From JBDSWU01 sp038230395 (GTDB lineage Bacteria > Patescibacteriota > Saccharimonadia > Saccharimonadales > UBA4665): a DNA stretch of 25,717 nt. Of this stretch, positions 7,015-16,800 are shown in pieces. The notes beneath the pieces are model-generated. The model searched no databases, had not been told where the DNA came from, and was given only the letters and a program-made list of their open reading frames with translations. Each line of letters opens with the position of its first letter. Positions within the stretch are counted from its first letter, which is position 1. The translations under genes and the position numbers were made by a program. The stretch covers positions 1 to 25,717 of the forward strand of contig JBBRNI010000011.1 of the NCBI GenBank assembly GCA_038230395.1, written 5' to 3'.

Positions 7015-8713
7015 CACTCCCTATAATGATAACAAAGTCGGCGCCATTTGTGGCAATTGCAGCGTCAGGCATCTTGCTGAGCGCCTTTACTTTGTATCGT
7101 TGTTCGAGGTAGTTTCGGGTATATTTGTCTGTGCCACCACTTAGATCTACTAGCGTGGTCTGAGTCCACCCGGTGTTCGGGGTATTCGCCGCGCCAATAA
7201 CATTATAGCCGTAAGATTTGAGCGTGTTAGAAGAGCTGGTGGCAATGCCTGGCAGAGTTGTACCGTTATAGACCATAACTTTAGCGTTCTCTTTGAGGAT
7301 GTAGCCGTCTTTGAGTTGGGAGTGTACAAAGGCCTGAATCGCCGTGTAATTATTGAGCCCAGCAGTTGGCAAGTCTATTGACTGGTCACCAAGCACACCA
7401 GTTTTCACGAAGTTGTTTGGTTTGTCGGCAAGACCAATTGACGCCGTTGCATTATTGGTAATACCGCTAGTAATGCTGTACAAGCGCTGCGCGTTGGTTA
7501 GGCTTAGATCAGTGCTAACATTATTGCCAAAGTCATTGATCAGCTGCGATAGTTTGACTGGATTACTGAGTGTGCCAAGGTTAATTACCTTGTCTTTGAG
7601 AGCAAGCATGACTGTTCGCTGGCGCTGAGCTCGGGCGAAATCACTAGTGGTTTCGCGTGATCGGACATAATTCAGAGCCTGGCCGCCACTAAAGTTCTGT
7701 ATACCCGCTTTAGCTAGTACGGGGTTTTTGTTGTTCTGCCAAGCCATCGTCGCATCAACTAAGTCGGTCGGTACATTGACCGTGACGCCACCGACCGTTG
7801 TAACCGCCTGCTGAAAGGCGTCAAAATCAACAATAATATTGTAGTTAATTGGTACGCCAAGCACTGATTCAACTGTCTGATCAACTAAATCAAAACCGGC
7901 TTGTATTGCCTTGGGGTCGGTACTACCCGGGGCAACTTTACCGATGTGTTTGAACTCACCCGTCTCCCATGCTGCATTAATTTTCATACTACCGGAACCA
8001 TGAACAGTCACCCATAAATCACGCGGAATACTTATCAAGCTTTCGGTGTGATTTACCGGGTCAAAGCTAGCCAGAATCATAGTATCAGTCAAATCAGGCG
8101 CATCGTGGTTACCGCCACCACGCCCAAGCAGCAGTACATTTACTCGGCCATCGCCTTCACCTTTTAGTAGCTCTGGGTCGACGTTGGCTTTGAGCGCGGC
8201 GGCAGTTGTAGCGCCCCCGTGAAAAACTTTGTGCAGTTTGAACGCACCCTGTGAAAACAGTAGTCCGCCTCCAGCAATAGCAATAACCAGGCTAGCAATA
8301 ACAGTTCGCAGCGCCCATTTACGTGCCTTGAACCATTTGCCACGTTTCATAAGACCTATGATGCCTCGCTCAGAGACACTAGCGTCAGGCAAGCTCATAT
8401 CGATTGGTAGTTTCTGAACTTCGTTGCCCTGGGTCTGGGCTGGGTCAATAACAGGTGCTTCAGTTTGGTGATTTGCAACCGCCTCTTCGACTTGGGGCTG
8501 CGGTATACGGGGAGGCATTGGCGCAGCACGCTGCCATACAGGGATAATTGATTCAGCCGGCACGACATGAGGACTAGCTGCTGACGTTGCCAGTATGATA
8601 GGGCGACGTGAACCAGCCTGGGGGCTGACGATTCCGTTCAGTGCCTCTGGGTTTATTTTGGTAGGTTGGCGTTGTGTTTGTATTGTTCGCCGTTTAAATC
8701 TTGACGCGTCCAT
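6989..8713 (-). CDS. LytR-CpsA-Psr (LCP) family protein with LytR C-terminal domain
   Basis: LCP proteins transfer lipid-linked glycopolymers onto peptidoglycan outside the cell. The 574-residue product has a long cytosolic N-terminus (about 1-133, proline-rich), one membrane anchor (about 134-155), the LCP catalytic domain (about 190-376) and a LytR_C domain (about 476-567, starting NAKVMVYNGT). LCP hallmarks are DLTDTMILASFDP, the conserved Arg-Asp in SIPRDLWV, GGVTVNVP and the arginine cluster YVRSRETTSDFARAQRQ. A TTG at 8728 is an alternative start, but it lies in the -10 box, so the ATG at 8713 is preferred. The -10 lies only 14 nt from the ATG. It is divergent from lepB and overlaps the membrane gene that follows. 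The stop codon is TAA. Confidence 0.93.
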   Translation of the reverse strand: MDASRFKRRTIQTQRQPTKINPEALNGIVSPQAGSRRPIILATSAASPHVVPAESIIPVWQRAAPMPPRIPQPQVEEAVANHQTEAPVIDPAQTQGNEVQKLPIDMSLPDASVSERGIIGLMKRGKWFKARKWALRTVIASLVIAIAGGGLLFSQGAFKLHKVFHGGATTAAALKANVDPELLKGEGDGRVNVLLLGRGGGNHDAPDLTDTMILASFDPVNHTESLISIPRDLWVTVHGSGSMKINAAWETGEFKHIGKVAPGSTDPKAIQAGFDLVDQTVESVLGVPINYNIIVDFDAFQQAVTTVGGVTVNVPTDLVDATMAWQNNKNPVLAKAGIQNFSGGQALNYVRSRETTSDFARAQRQRTVMLALKDKVINLGTLSNPVKLSQLINDFGNNVSTDLSLTNAQRLYSITSGITNNATASIGLADKPNNFVKTGVLGDQSIDLPTAGLNNYTAIQAFVHSQLKDGYILKENAKVMVYNGTTLPGIATSSSNTLKSYGYNVIGAANTPNTGWTQTTLVDLSGGTDKYTRNYLEQRYKVKALSKMPDAAIATNGADFVIIIGSDEATTTQN

Positions 8714-8727
8714 CTCTAGTGAGCTCA

Positions 8728-8756
8728 ATTATAGCGTCATGATGCTAATGAGTAAA
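8728..8756 (-). promoter_or_regulatory. Promoter for the LCP gene
   Basis: On the minus strand TTTACT (8756-8751) and a perfect TATAAT (8733-8728) are 17 nt apart. The -10 ends 14 nt before the ATG, so the leader is only about 8 nt long and lacks a spaced Shine-Dalgarno. It forms a divergent pair with the lepB promoter within 111 nt. Confidence 0.6.
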
Positions 8757-8805
8757 CCCCCAATACCCTAGGCGCTCACTACGCTATAAGGGAGAAGCCA
8801 CTTTA

Positions 8806-8814
8806 TGCTATAGT
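8806..8814 (+). promoter_or_regulatory. Extended -10 promoter for lepB, near-leaderless
   Basis: TGCTATAGT is an extended -10 (TGN plus TATAGT) ending 10 nt before the lepB ATG. No -35 match and no Shine-Dalgarno are visible, so the mRNA probably starts only a few bases upstream of the ATG. Confidence 0.6.
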
Positions 8815-8824
8815 TATAAGCTGA

Positions 8825-9601
8825 ATGGAAACTCAAAACAACGATAGCAATACCCCTCAGACGACAGACCCAGCTGTGCACACGCCCCCCGGTGGTGTAG
8901 CGCCTGTAGAGGCCGTCGAGATACCCAAGACTCAGCCAACTGTTACGCCGCTTCCAATGGTAGCGAGTGCTGCAACAACTCCCACAGCTGGTGGTAGCCC
9001 TAAAAAGCACCGCAATGATCGCGAACATGGCGTTGCCCACGAACTATTTTCAACTGTTGGTATACTGGCTACTGCCCTGGTAATTGCTCTAATAATGATC
9101 GCTTTTGTCTTTAGGTCCTACCAAGTGGACGGTCCAAGCATGGAAAGCACCCTGCAAAACTCCGACAAATTGATTATTTGGAAAGTCCCCCGCACCTGGG
9201 CCCGCCTGACACACCATGTTTATATACCAAACCGTGGCGATGTTATTGTCTTCACCGAAAGTGGTCTTTCCCAGTTTGGTCAGTCCGACACCAAACAGCT
9301 AATCAAGCGTGTTATTGGCTTACCTGGTGACAGAGTTGTAGTCGCTAACGGCGTCTATGCCATCTATAATAAAGCCAATCCAAAAGGCTTTGACCCAGAC
9401 AAAACTCTGCCCTACGGCAAGAATATCCCAACGACTTCTGGTGACATTGATATTACTCTAGCCGCCAACCAGCTGTTCGTCAGTGGCGATAACCGTCCCG
9501 ATTCACTGGATTCACGAGCTTTCGGGCCGATCAACGCCAATCAAGTCATCGGCAAACTGGTACTCCGTGTCTTCCCTCTGTCAAAAGCCAAGAACTTCTA
9601 G
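8825..9601 (+). CDS. lepB: Signal peptidase I
   Basis: This membrane serine protease removes signal peptides from exported proteins, of which this window encodes several. The 258-residue product has an unusually long, low-complexity proline/threonine-rich N-terminus (about 1-68), one membrane segment (about 75-96), then the catalytic domain. The nucleophile is Ser105 in VDGPSMESTL. The general base is Lys161 in LIKRVIGLPGDRV, and box E is GDNRPDSLDSRAFG (221-234). With one N-terminal membrane segment it resembles Gram-positive SipS-type enzymes. The ATG at 8825 lies almost on the promoter, with no ribosome-binding site. parB follows after 39 nt with its own promoter. The stop codon is TAG. 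Confidence 0.96.
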   Translation: METQNNDSNTPQTTDPAVHTPPGGVAPVEAVEIPKTQPTVTPLPMVASAATTPTAGGSPKKHRNDREHGVAHELFSTVGILATALVIALIMIAFVFRSYQVDGPSMESTLQNSDKLIIWKVPRTWARLTHHVYIPNRGDVIVFTESGLSQFGQSDTKQLIKRVIGLPGDRVVVANGVYAIYNKANPKGFDPDKTLPYGKNIPTTSGDIDITLAANQLFVSGDNRPDSLDSRAFGPINANQVIGKLVLRVFPLSKAKNF

Positions 9602-9625
9602 GGCTTCTGCGCTGCCACCACGACG

Positions 9626-9634
9626 TGCTATATT
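9626..9634 (+). promoter_or_regulatory. Extended -10 promoter for parB, probably leaderless
   Basis: TGCTATATT is an extended -10 that ends only 6 nt before the parB ATG. Transcription starting 7 nt after the -10 would begin on the A of the start codon. No Shine-Dalgarno is present. Confidence 0.6.
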
Positions 9635-9640
9635 CATAGT

Positions 9641-10537
9641 ATGAACAAGCAGACACCAAAATCAGGACTTGGCCGGGGCCTAGGGCGAGGCTTTGACGCC
9701 TTGATCTCCAATGATTTTGACAAAAGTATTTTGCTAACACCTGGTGACCGCGTCGAAAATATCAAGCCTGTAGATATTCGGCCCAGCCCCTACCAGCCTC
9801 GTCGACACTTTGATGAACAAGCCCTGGCCGAGCTAGCTGCCTCAATCAAGCGCTACGGTATTGTTCAACCGTTGGTTGTCACCCCAGCTGCTAAAGGGAT
9901 TTATACGCTTATCGCCGGTGAACGACGTTGGCGGGCTTCGCAAATAGCGGGCTTAGCCACGGTGCCAGCTATTATTCGCACCTCAGCCGAACTGGAACAG
10001 CTCGAACTAGCCCTGATCGAAAACGTCCAACGGGTAGATTTATCACCCCTAGAACAAGCCATCAGTATCGAGCGCCTGCACGAACAATTCTCCCAATCCT
10101 ACGAGTCAATCGCCACTCGTCTAGGTAAAGCATCGTCAACTATCAATAATATTGTTCGATTACTACGCTTGCCAGCTGACGCCCAAGCGGCTCTGACAGC
10201 CGGGACTATTACCGAAGGTCACGCCCGAGCTATTCTGGCCCTCAAATCCGACGCCGAGCAACAAGCTAAGCTACTGACTCTGATTACTCGTAATGAGTGG
10301 ACTGTACGCCAAGCCGAGCGCTACGTCACTTCTGTCAAAGCCGGCGTCACCGAAGCTAGTGGCGCCAAAGCCCGAGTAGCCACCGAAACTCCAGCCACTA
10401 AAGCTTTGTCCCAGCGGCTTGGCACCTCCGTTAGCATTCGCCGAACCGCCCGTGGCGGTCGTTTGGAGCTGGGCTTCCGGAGTGACGAAGATTTGCAGCG
10501 CTTGCTGGACTTTTTAGCTTCGCTGGATGCTGCCTAA
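9641..10537 (+). CDS. parB: Chromosome partitioning protein ParB/Spo0J
   Basis: ParB is the CTPase clamp that loads at parS sites and spreads along DNA to organise and segregate the origin region. The 298-residue product has a basic, glycine-rich N-terminal ParA-contact segment (GLGRGLGRGFDALI, 9-22). Next is the ParB/Srx domain with PYQPRRHF (50-57) and the CTP-binding GERRWRAS (93-100), then ALIENVQR (124-131). A helix-turn-helix region follows (about 153-176, SYESIATRLGKASSTINNIV), and a C-terminal dimerisation domain ends the protein. It has its own promoter after lepB and is separated from parA by a giant surface gene on the opposite strand. I found no match to the canonical 16-bp parS palindrome in the window. 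The stop codon is TAA. Confidence 0.96.
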   Translation: MNKQTPKSGLGRGLGRGFDALISNDFDKSILLTPGDRVENIKPVDIRPSPYQPRRHFDEQALAELAASIKRYGIVQPLVVTPAAKGIYTLIAGERRWRASQIAGLATVPAIIRTSAELEQLELALIENVQRVDLSPLEQAISIERLHEQFSQSYESIATRLGKASSTINNIVRLLRLPADAQAALTAGTITEGHARAILALKSDAEQQAKLLTLITRNEWTVRQAERYVTSVKAGVTEASGAKARVATETPATKALSQRLGTSVSIRRTARGGRLELGFRSDEDLQRLLDFLASLDAA

Positions 10538-10621
10538 CATTCCTGTAATGGATACTTGGTTGGTGGCCTTGGTGTTATGTTGGGAGTCTCGAGCAAAAAG
10601 GTTAAGCATCAGTGTGCCAGC

Positions 10622-10825
10622 ATACTAGTATGTTTATCGCGGGTTTCAAAAGTGTAAGGTATTTACCTGAAAGGGTGCTTTTCTACAGAGTACGATTACC
10701 CCTATTCAGTAGATCCACTGAATAATCATTCAATGGTTTTTCAGGGTTTAGACTGAAAAAGCTAAATCCACCAGATGAGTCAAACAGTGTTTCAGCTTAA
10801 AACCTTACACTTTTGAAACCGCCAA
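10622..10825. repeat. Structured intergenic element, copy B (core 10642-10820)
   Basis: This is the second copy of the element at 2441-2619, again exactly 179 nt. The 19-nt terminal inverted repeats at 10642-10660 and 10802-10820 are perfect. The hairpin 10703-10710/10717-10724 keeps pairing despite a T-A to A-T swap relative to copy A. The stem 10759-10763/10794-10798 is fully Watson-Crick where copy A uses G-U pairs. A perfect 12-nt palindrome, CATACTAGTATG (10621-10632), sits just outside. It lies between the convergent 3' ends of parB and the giant surface gene, in a 351-nt gap that otherwise holds nothing I recognise. Confidence 0.87.
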
Positions 10826-10888
10826 CACATAACAGACCGAGTCAATAAGCGGCAGTGCCAGAGCCCAATAACCCCAGGCGCTGTAGTT

Positions 10889-13800
10889 CTACTGAACTGC
10901 CGTGTAGTCGTAACTATAGGTAGTTGACGTCGCCGGTGCGCTAGCTGCGCTTATCACGAAGTTGCTTGTTGAACTAGTCTGATAGATTGGTAGCAATGCC
11001 CCACTAGCAGTACGGGCAGTCATTACCACCTTCGGCGCCGCTGCGAAGCTAGAGGCAAAACTAATTGTACAGACTGTACCAGTAGCGGCGGCGCTCGAAC
11101 CGCTGGTAACAGTAACCGTCCCGGCAGTATCATTTCCAGAAACCGAACAACTTGCTCCTGTGCCGGCCCCAGCTCCAACCGCAGCAGACGTCGTCCCAGA
11201 AGTATTACCGGTAATAATGTGGCCATTCACGCTCAGCGTCCCGTTAAAGGTAGCCGATTTAACCACAAGTGCGCCCTGAGCGAACAACCCGGAGCCGACA
11301 TACAGACCAGCCGCCCGGGTTGAGACCGAACTATTCGCGGCACCGCTCCAGGCAAACCCGGAGCCGCCATCACCATATATAAAGTTGGAACCTGTAGAAC
11401 CGGCTTCGACTTGCCAATCGGCAATGTAGACCGGGTTAGTGCCCCCGCTCGGACCAATCTCGAAGCTATTGCAGGTGTTGCCGTGTGTCCACGTCAAGTC
11501 GTAGCGCTTTGGCGTCGAGGTGGCAGTTATGGTTCCGACCCCCGTGCCCGGACCGTCAAGTGCTTGAACTGGCGCGGTGCCGATATCGGTCCATGCGATG
11601 AACGACATGGTGTAGGTCCCTGGGGCACCCGACAGCGGACAGCCCGCACCAATCGTAGTCCAATCATTGTTCGGCGTTATTTTGATTGCTCGCCCGGTGG
11701 CCGTGCCTAGCTTGCCAGTCACTGCTTGGCGAGTGCCACTACCCCGTCCCACTGGTACTCCAGCGAAGAATGTTGGATCTACAATATAATTGGCGCTATC
11801 TTTCTGCACAGCTAGAGTACTGCCGCTCGGACCAACAGCAATGTTACCACTGGCATCGACATTAAACACCACATTGCCTGCGCTGTCAGTAGCCTGGAAC
11901 AGATCAGCCGTCTGACCACTAAAGCCCCGTGCCACTATCGGTGTCGTTGCAACGGTACCAGCACGTGCCAATATGGCCACACTATTCGTCGAAATAGTAC
12001 TGATTGATCCGTCCGGACCTATGCTCGTTAGCACGTTCCCAGCGGTGTCTTGGGCCTGTAGCACCGGCGCAGTCTGTCCACTCGATGCCTTGATCGTCAC
12101 TCCACTAGATGCCGTCGAAAACAAATGGTCTTTTGGTATAAGGGCTTTCGGTGTCGAAGGCGATGACCAGGAAGCTGTCACCGCTGCCCCGCCAACACCC
12201 TTATAAAACTGAACATCTATGGCATACGTCTGCCCGGCCACAAGACTAATCGTACCGCTACGTTCTGTTACGCCCTGGTCAAACCAGTTGTTGACGATTT
12301 GCTGGCCGTTGATGTAGATCCGTGAGCCGTCATCACTGGCCGTATAAAATGTGTACGTTTCGGTATAGTCGGCTTTGATATGGCCACTAAAATCAGCATT
12401 AATATAGTCTTGATTAACGCCGCTCGGACGCGATGATACAAGATTTGTGTAGTTTATGGGTGCATCCACAAAACTAGTTGCCAGCACGCCACTACCCACA
12501 GTCTTATAGGTAGTGCTGTCGCTGTTATACCACTTCTGATTCAGACCACTCACCTGTCCGCCCAGGACAATACCCTGCGCATTGATAGAGCCTCCTGGCA
12601 GATCCAGCGTGTGTGCCGCAGTGTTCACTGACAGTACCTCACCACCAGCACCGTCCATCACTTTTAGGCCAATCGGATCCTGCGAGGTGTTCTGGAATAG
12701 AGCCGTCCCTGCCACATGCAGATTCGCCTTCGGAGCATCCGTGCCGATACCTACCCGTCCGACTTCAGAAACAATTGGTGGAGCAGCAATCACACCTGGT
12801 GTTGAGCCCGTATCAATATAAAACCCATTTGTGCCGTCAAAGCTGTAAGTAGACGGCGCCAAAGTACTAAACTTAGTGTAAGGTCCACCTGGTGCCAGTG
12901 ATCGATATATATAATATTCCTTTACGCCATTAATCGGAGTAAAATTAAGTATAATCGAATTAGTGTCTGCCCTAGCAGTGTTTATAGTAGGGGCATCAAC
13001 TCCGTAGGTAGGGTTATTATCTACAAATGTAGTAGTTGTATTATCATTGATTGCACCAACGAGTTTGTAGCTGCATGCAGTCGCATCACATCTGTAGACA
13101 TTGCGTCTGATTACCCCATTTGTACCTGCATTAATGATTGCAATGCTGACCGACTCCGAATTGGTTGTGATTGGAGTTGTGTCATTACCGTTAAGCGTCG
13201 ATTCACCGTATTTGCTTACGTTTGTATACTTATACTTATACGTGCCGGTTAATAATCCTGGCCCATTAACCGTGGGCTGTATTACGCTGAAATAATTTAG
13301 ATTGGGGTCATAAAGGTAAGCATTATCCATATCAAAGACGGTTTCATCAGTTGGCGCAGATTCATGCCCATTAGCGACTGAAGTTATACGATAGTAATAC
13401 TTAGTTCCTGGCGCACCACTCAAAGTACCTGACCGAAAATAAGTATATGCGTATGCATATGTTACTGTGGGCGCGCTAATTCCCGTAACTACTAGACTGC
13501 TCTGTTTGATCGTGGCATCACCTCCAACTATTATATTGCCCACTGTAGTCGCTCCCGTAACATTGAGGGCAGCTGCACTAATTCCTGAATTGAACTTGGC
13601 GGACCCAAAACCATAGATACGCAGCAACTGCTCCTTCAAATCCACCGAATAAATACGGTTATTTACAACGGCAAATCCAAATAAATACGTTCCTGTTGTG
13701 ACCGACCCTTTACTCACTAGGCTAGCCGGATTAGTAATATCAAAGACGTCGAAACCTTCGGGGCTCGAGACGTACAGGCTATCACCGTTTATCTGTGAGT

Positions 13801-16800
13801 AATGCGAGTTCTGCCCCAATCCCGGCACGTAATGGTTAAGGTCATTAGGTGCAGTTACGTGAGCCCGTGCCACGATACGCATGTTCGCAGGATCACTTAT
13901 ATCAACTGCTTTTACCTCGTTATTCGTATTATCATCTGTATTTGAATAATATAAGTAGTTTCCTTTGGCAACAACGTTATCACCAAATTCTGTTAAGTAG
14001 TCGGCGTTCTCACTATTAATACTACTCGTTATAGTGGGCACAAGCGGATCACTGACATCGACTGCAAACAGCGTTCCCGAGTTTGTGAAACTACCGTAGC
14101 TGCCATATGTATTTACGAAGTACACGTGTGATCCTACGATCGTCAAAGCAGTGTTTCCGTAGCCATTCGCTGACAGCGTCAACAAGCCCTTGTTCAAGGG
14201 AGCTGCAGGATTGGTGACATCTACAATTCTCAGCCCATCATCAGCTAATGCATAAACATAATTACCCTGTTTAACCACATCATTTACCCCACCAGTGTTG
14301 GTTGCGAATGCAGAAATTAGTTTCGGTTGCTGCGGACTACTGATGTCGTAAATCTGGATACCATTATTGGGTCGCGTCATAGCAACATATAAGTAGTTAC
14401 CGTCAATCACAAACCCACCTGCGCTTTGAGTGCCAATACTGGCGACTTGACGGGGCTTATCTGGATCTTTTACGTTGTATATGCTCAATGTTGGGGTTTC
14501 GGTTGAGCTGACATAAGCATAGTCGCCAACCACTTTTACAACCTTTGGCGCCGATGGTGTCGAAATCAGACCTGTGACGTAGCCCGGCAGACAGCCAGCG
14601 CAATTGCCTGATTTGCCGGCAACTAAGTTACCAGTTGAGCCGACATTGAAAACGGTGCTGCCACTCGAGTCTCGGGCCTGCAATAGATCAGTTGTGCTAC
14701 CCACAGAAGCTAGCGCCGTTATTCGCGCGTAACTTGCGGGGTTTATTGGTGCTGTGGATGCAGCTATCAAGTTAGTATCTTGTAGCCGGACATTGCCCAG
14801 ATTGTCGACTGCAAATTTCTGAGTGCCAGCCAGCTTGATGCTGATGGCGTTAGAGTCGCCACCAATCTGGGTAGTGGTAGTGTTTTTCGTGCCATCACCG
14901 CTCACTAGCAGTGAGCCTTTTTTGTCGATCTCGACACGGGTTTGGCCATTGACCTGGAACTGAGCCAGCGAGCCAGTGCCCTCACTTATCAGATTACCGT
15001 ATGTATCGGTGGCGTTTATCCCAACCTGGTTGACGATTAACGCGCTGCCGGCAGAGGCTGACTGTAGATCAATTTGCTGACCATAAAACGTACCAAATCT
15101 GCTCGTCGGCGTGCCGATGGTCGTGCCGTCGCTTTGCACAGCTTTCACCCTAGTATCTTGCCCATCGGGTGTAAGCACGTGCATCAAGTTAACTGTGACT
15201 GCCCCGTAATCGCCTTTGGAGTAGACAATGCTCATAGTCCCGTCAGTTAATATATGGAGTGAGCTTGTATACCCAGATTTGCCGATGTCTGTTAACTGCA
15301 CGGCTGTATTTAAACTACAATTCACATCCGCACAAGCAGCCAAGTACATCTGTACTGGGGCTGTGTATGTTGGATCATTGCCTGCATAAAAAGATATATG
15401 CGGCACATTATTGGCATCCAGCGCCAAACTACTGTAGCCACTTTGGAAATTTGTGGCGATTAGCGCTTTCGATGTCACAGTACAATCGGCATTTTTACAA
15501 GCTGTATAGCGAATTTGGCTTCTGTTGATAGCACCTTGGGATGTCATCTTGGCCAGCCCATCTGAGCCGATAGCTAATGATACGTAGTAGTTACCTTCGT
15601 CGACCTGGGTGCTGGTGCGCTGCACACAATCAGCGCTTAGGCAACGTACAAATACTAGTTTTGATGAGAATGCGTCAATGTAAGCTATACGCGACAAGCC
15701 GTCTCTGCCAGCAGCAATTGTTGATATCTCATAAAAACTGGCCGTGGTAGCGTCACCACCAGCAATTTCAGTCTGCGTCTTACTCGAGCAATCGGCATTG
15801 AGACACTGCACATACTCCAGGCCATAAGTTCGACGTGTCACCAGATAATTGTAGACGTCGAATACAAAGCGCGGCAGACCCTGGGTGTCAACACTCAGAC
15901 CCACATTGTAGCCATAGAGAGCAGCGGTCGCTACTGTTTGGATAGTAGACTGCGTGCAGTCTTGGTCACCGCAGTGCGCAAGATGATACACGTAAGGATT
16001 TGAATATACTATGTACAGCAGATACGCGTTACCTTGCGCATCGAGTGATATGACCGGGGAGCCGAGGCCATTATTAGCGTCTTGCTCCAGCACGCTGTCA
16101 GTCTTGAGACTACAGTTGACGTCTTTGCAACGTACAAAATGTTCAGTTGATGAACTCCCATCATAGTAACCAAAACGTACAAAGCCATCAGGACCCAATA
16201 CCGACCAGTGGTCATTGTCATTGGCAATATTTTGCATGTTCGCAGTGATGACGGTACTAATAGTACCGCGGCTCAAGCTACCCGGCTGCAGTGTGCCAGC
16301 TGTTGTAGGCACTAAAGTGTTCACTGCGATGCGGTGGTGCTGCGTGTCTATACTCAGGACGTCGGCGCCGATGGCGTCCTGTACATTTAGTGCGTCAGTC
16401 ACCGATCCGGCAGCGATGTGCAGCTTGGAGCCAGTGATGCGACCGGCGACCGTCACATCAGCGCTGACGCTGACTGAGCCCGTCACGCCAACAGCGCCGT
16501 TGACGCTGACATTACCACTCTGAGCCACGGGGTTGGCGCCCTGCAGTCTCACGCAGTCTTTGCAGCTCACAGCGCTCAGATTGGTTATCTTGCTGCCATC
16601 ACCATTGAATATACCCTGGAAGTTGGCGGCAGAAAGTAGACCCTTGACGTCGACGTTGCCAGCAGCGTTGATGTTGCCCGACACAGAGACGTTATTAACC
16701 GTAATATTGCCCGAGAAGTTTGAGTTGCCTGTAACGCTAAGCGCAGAGCTTGTGAAGTTAGCGGCAGAAATGCTACCGCTGAAACTACCGTTACCTTGCA

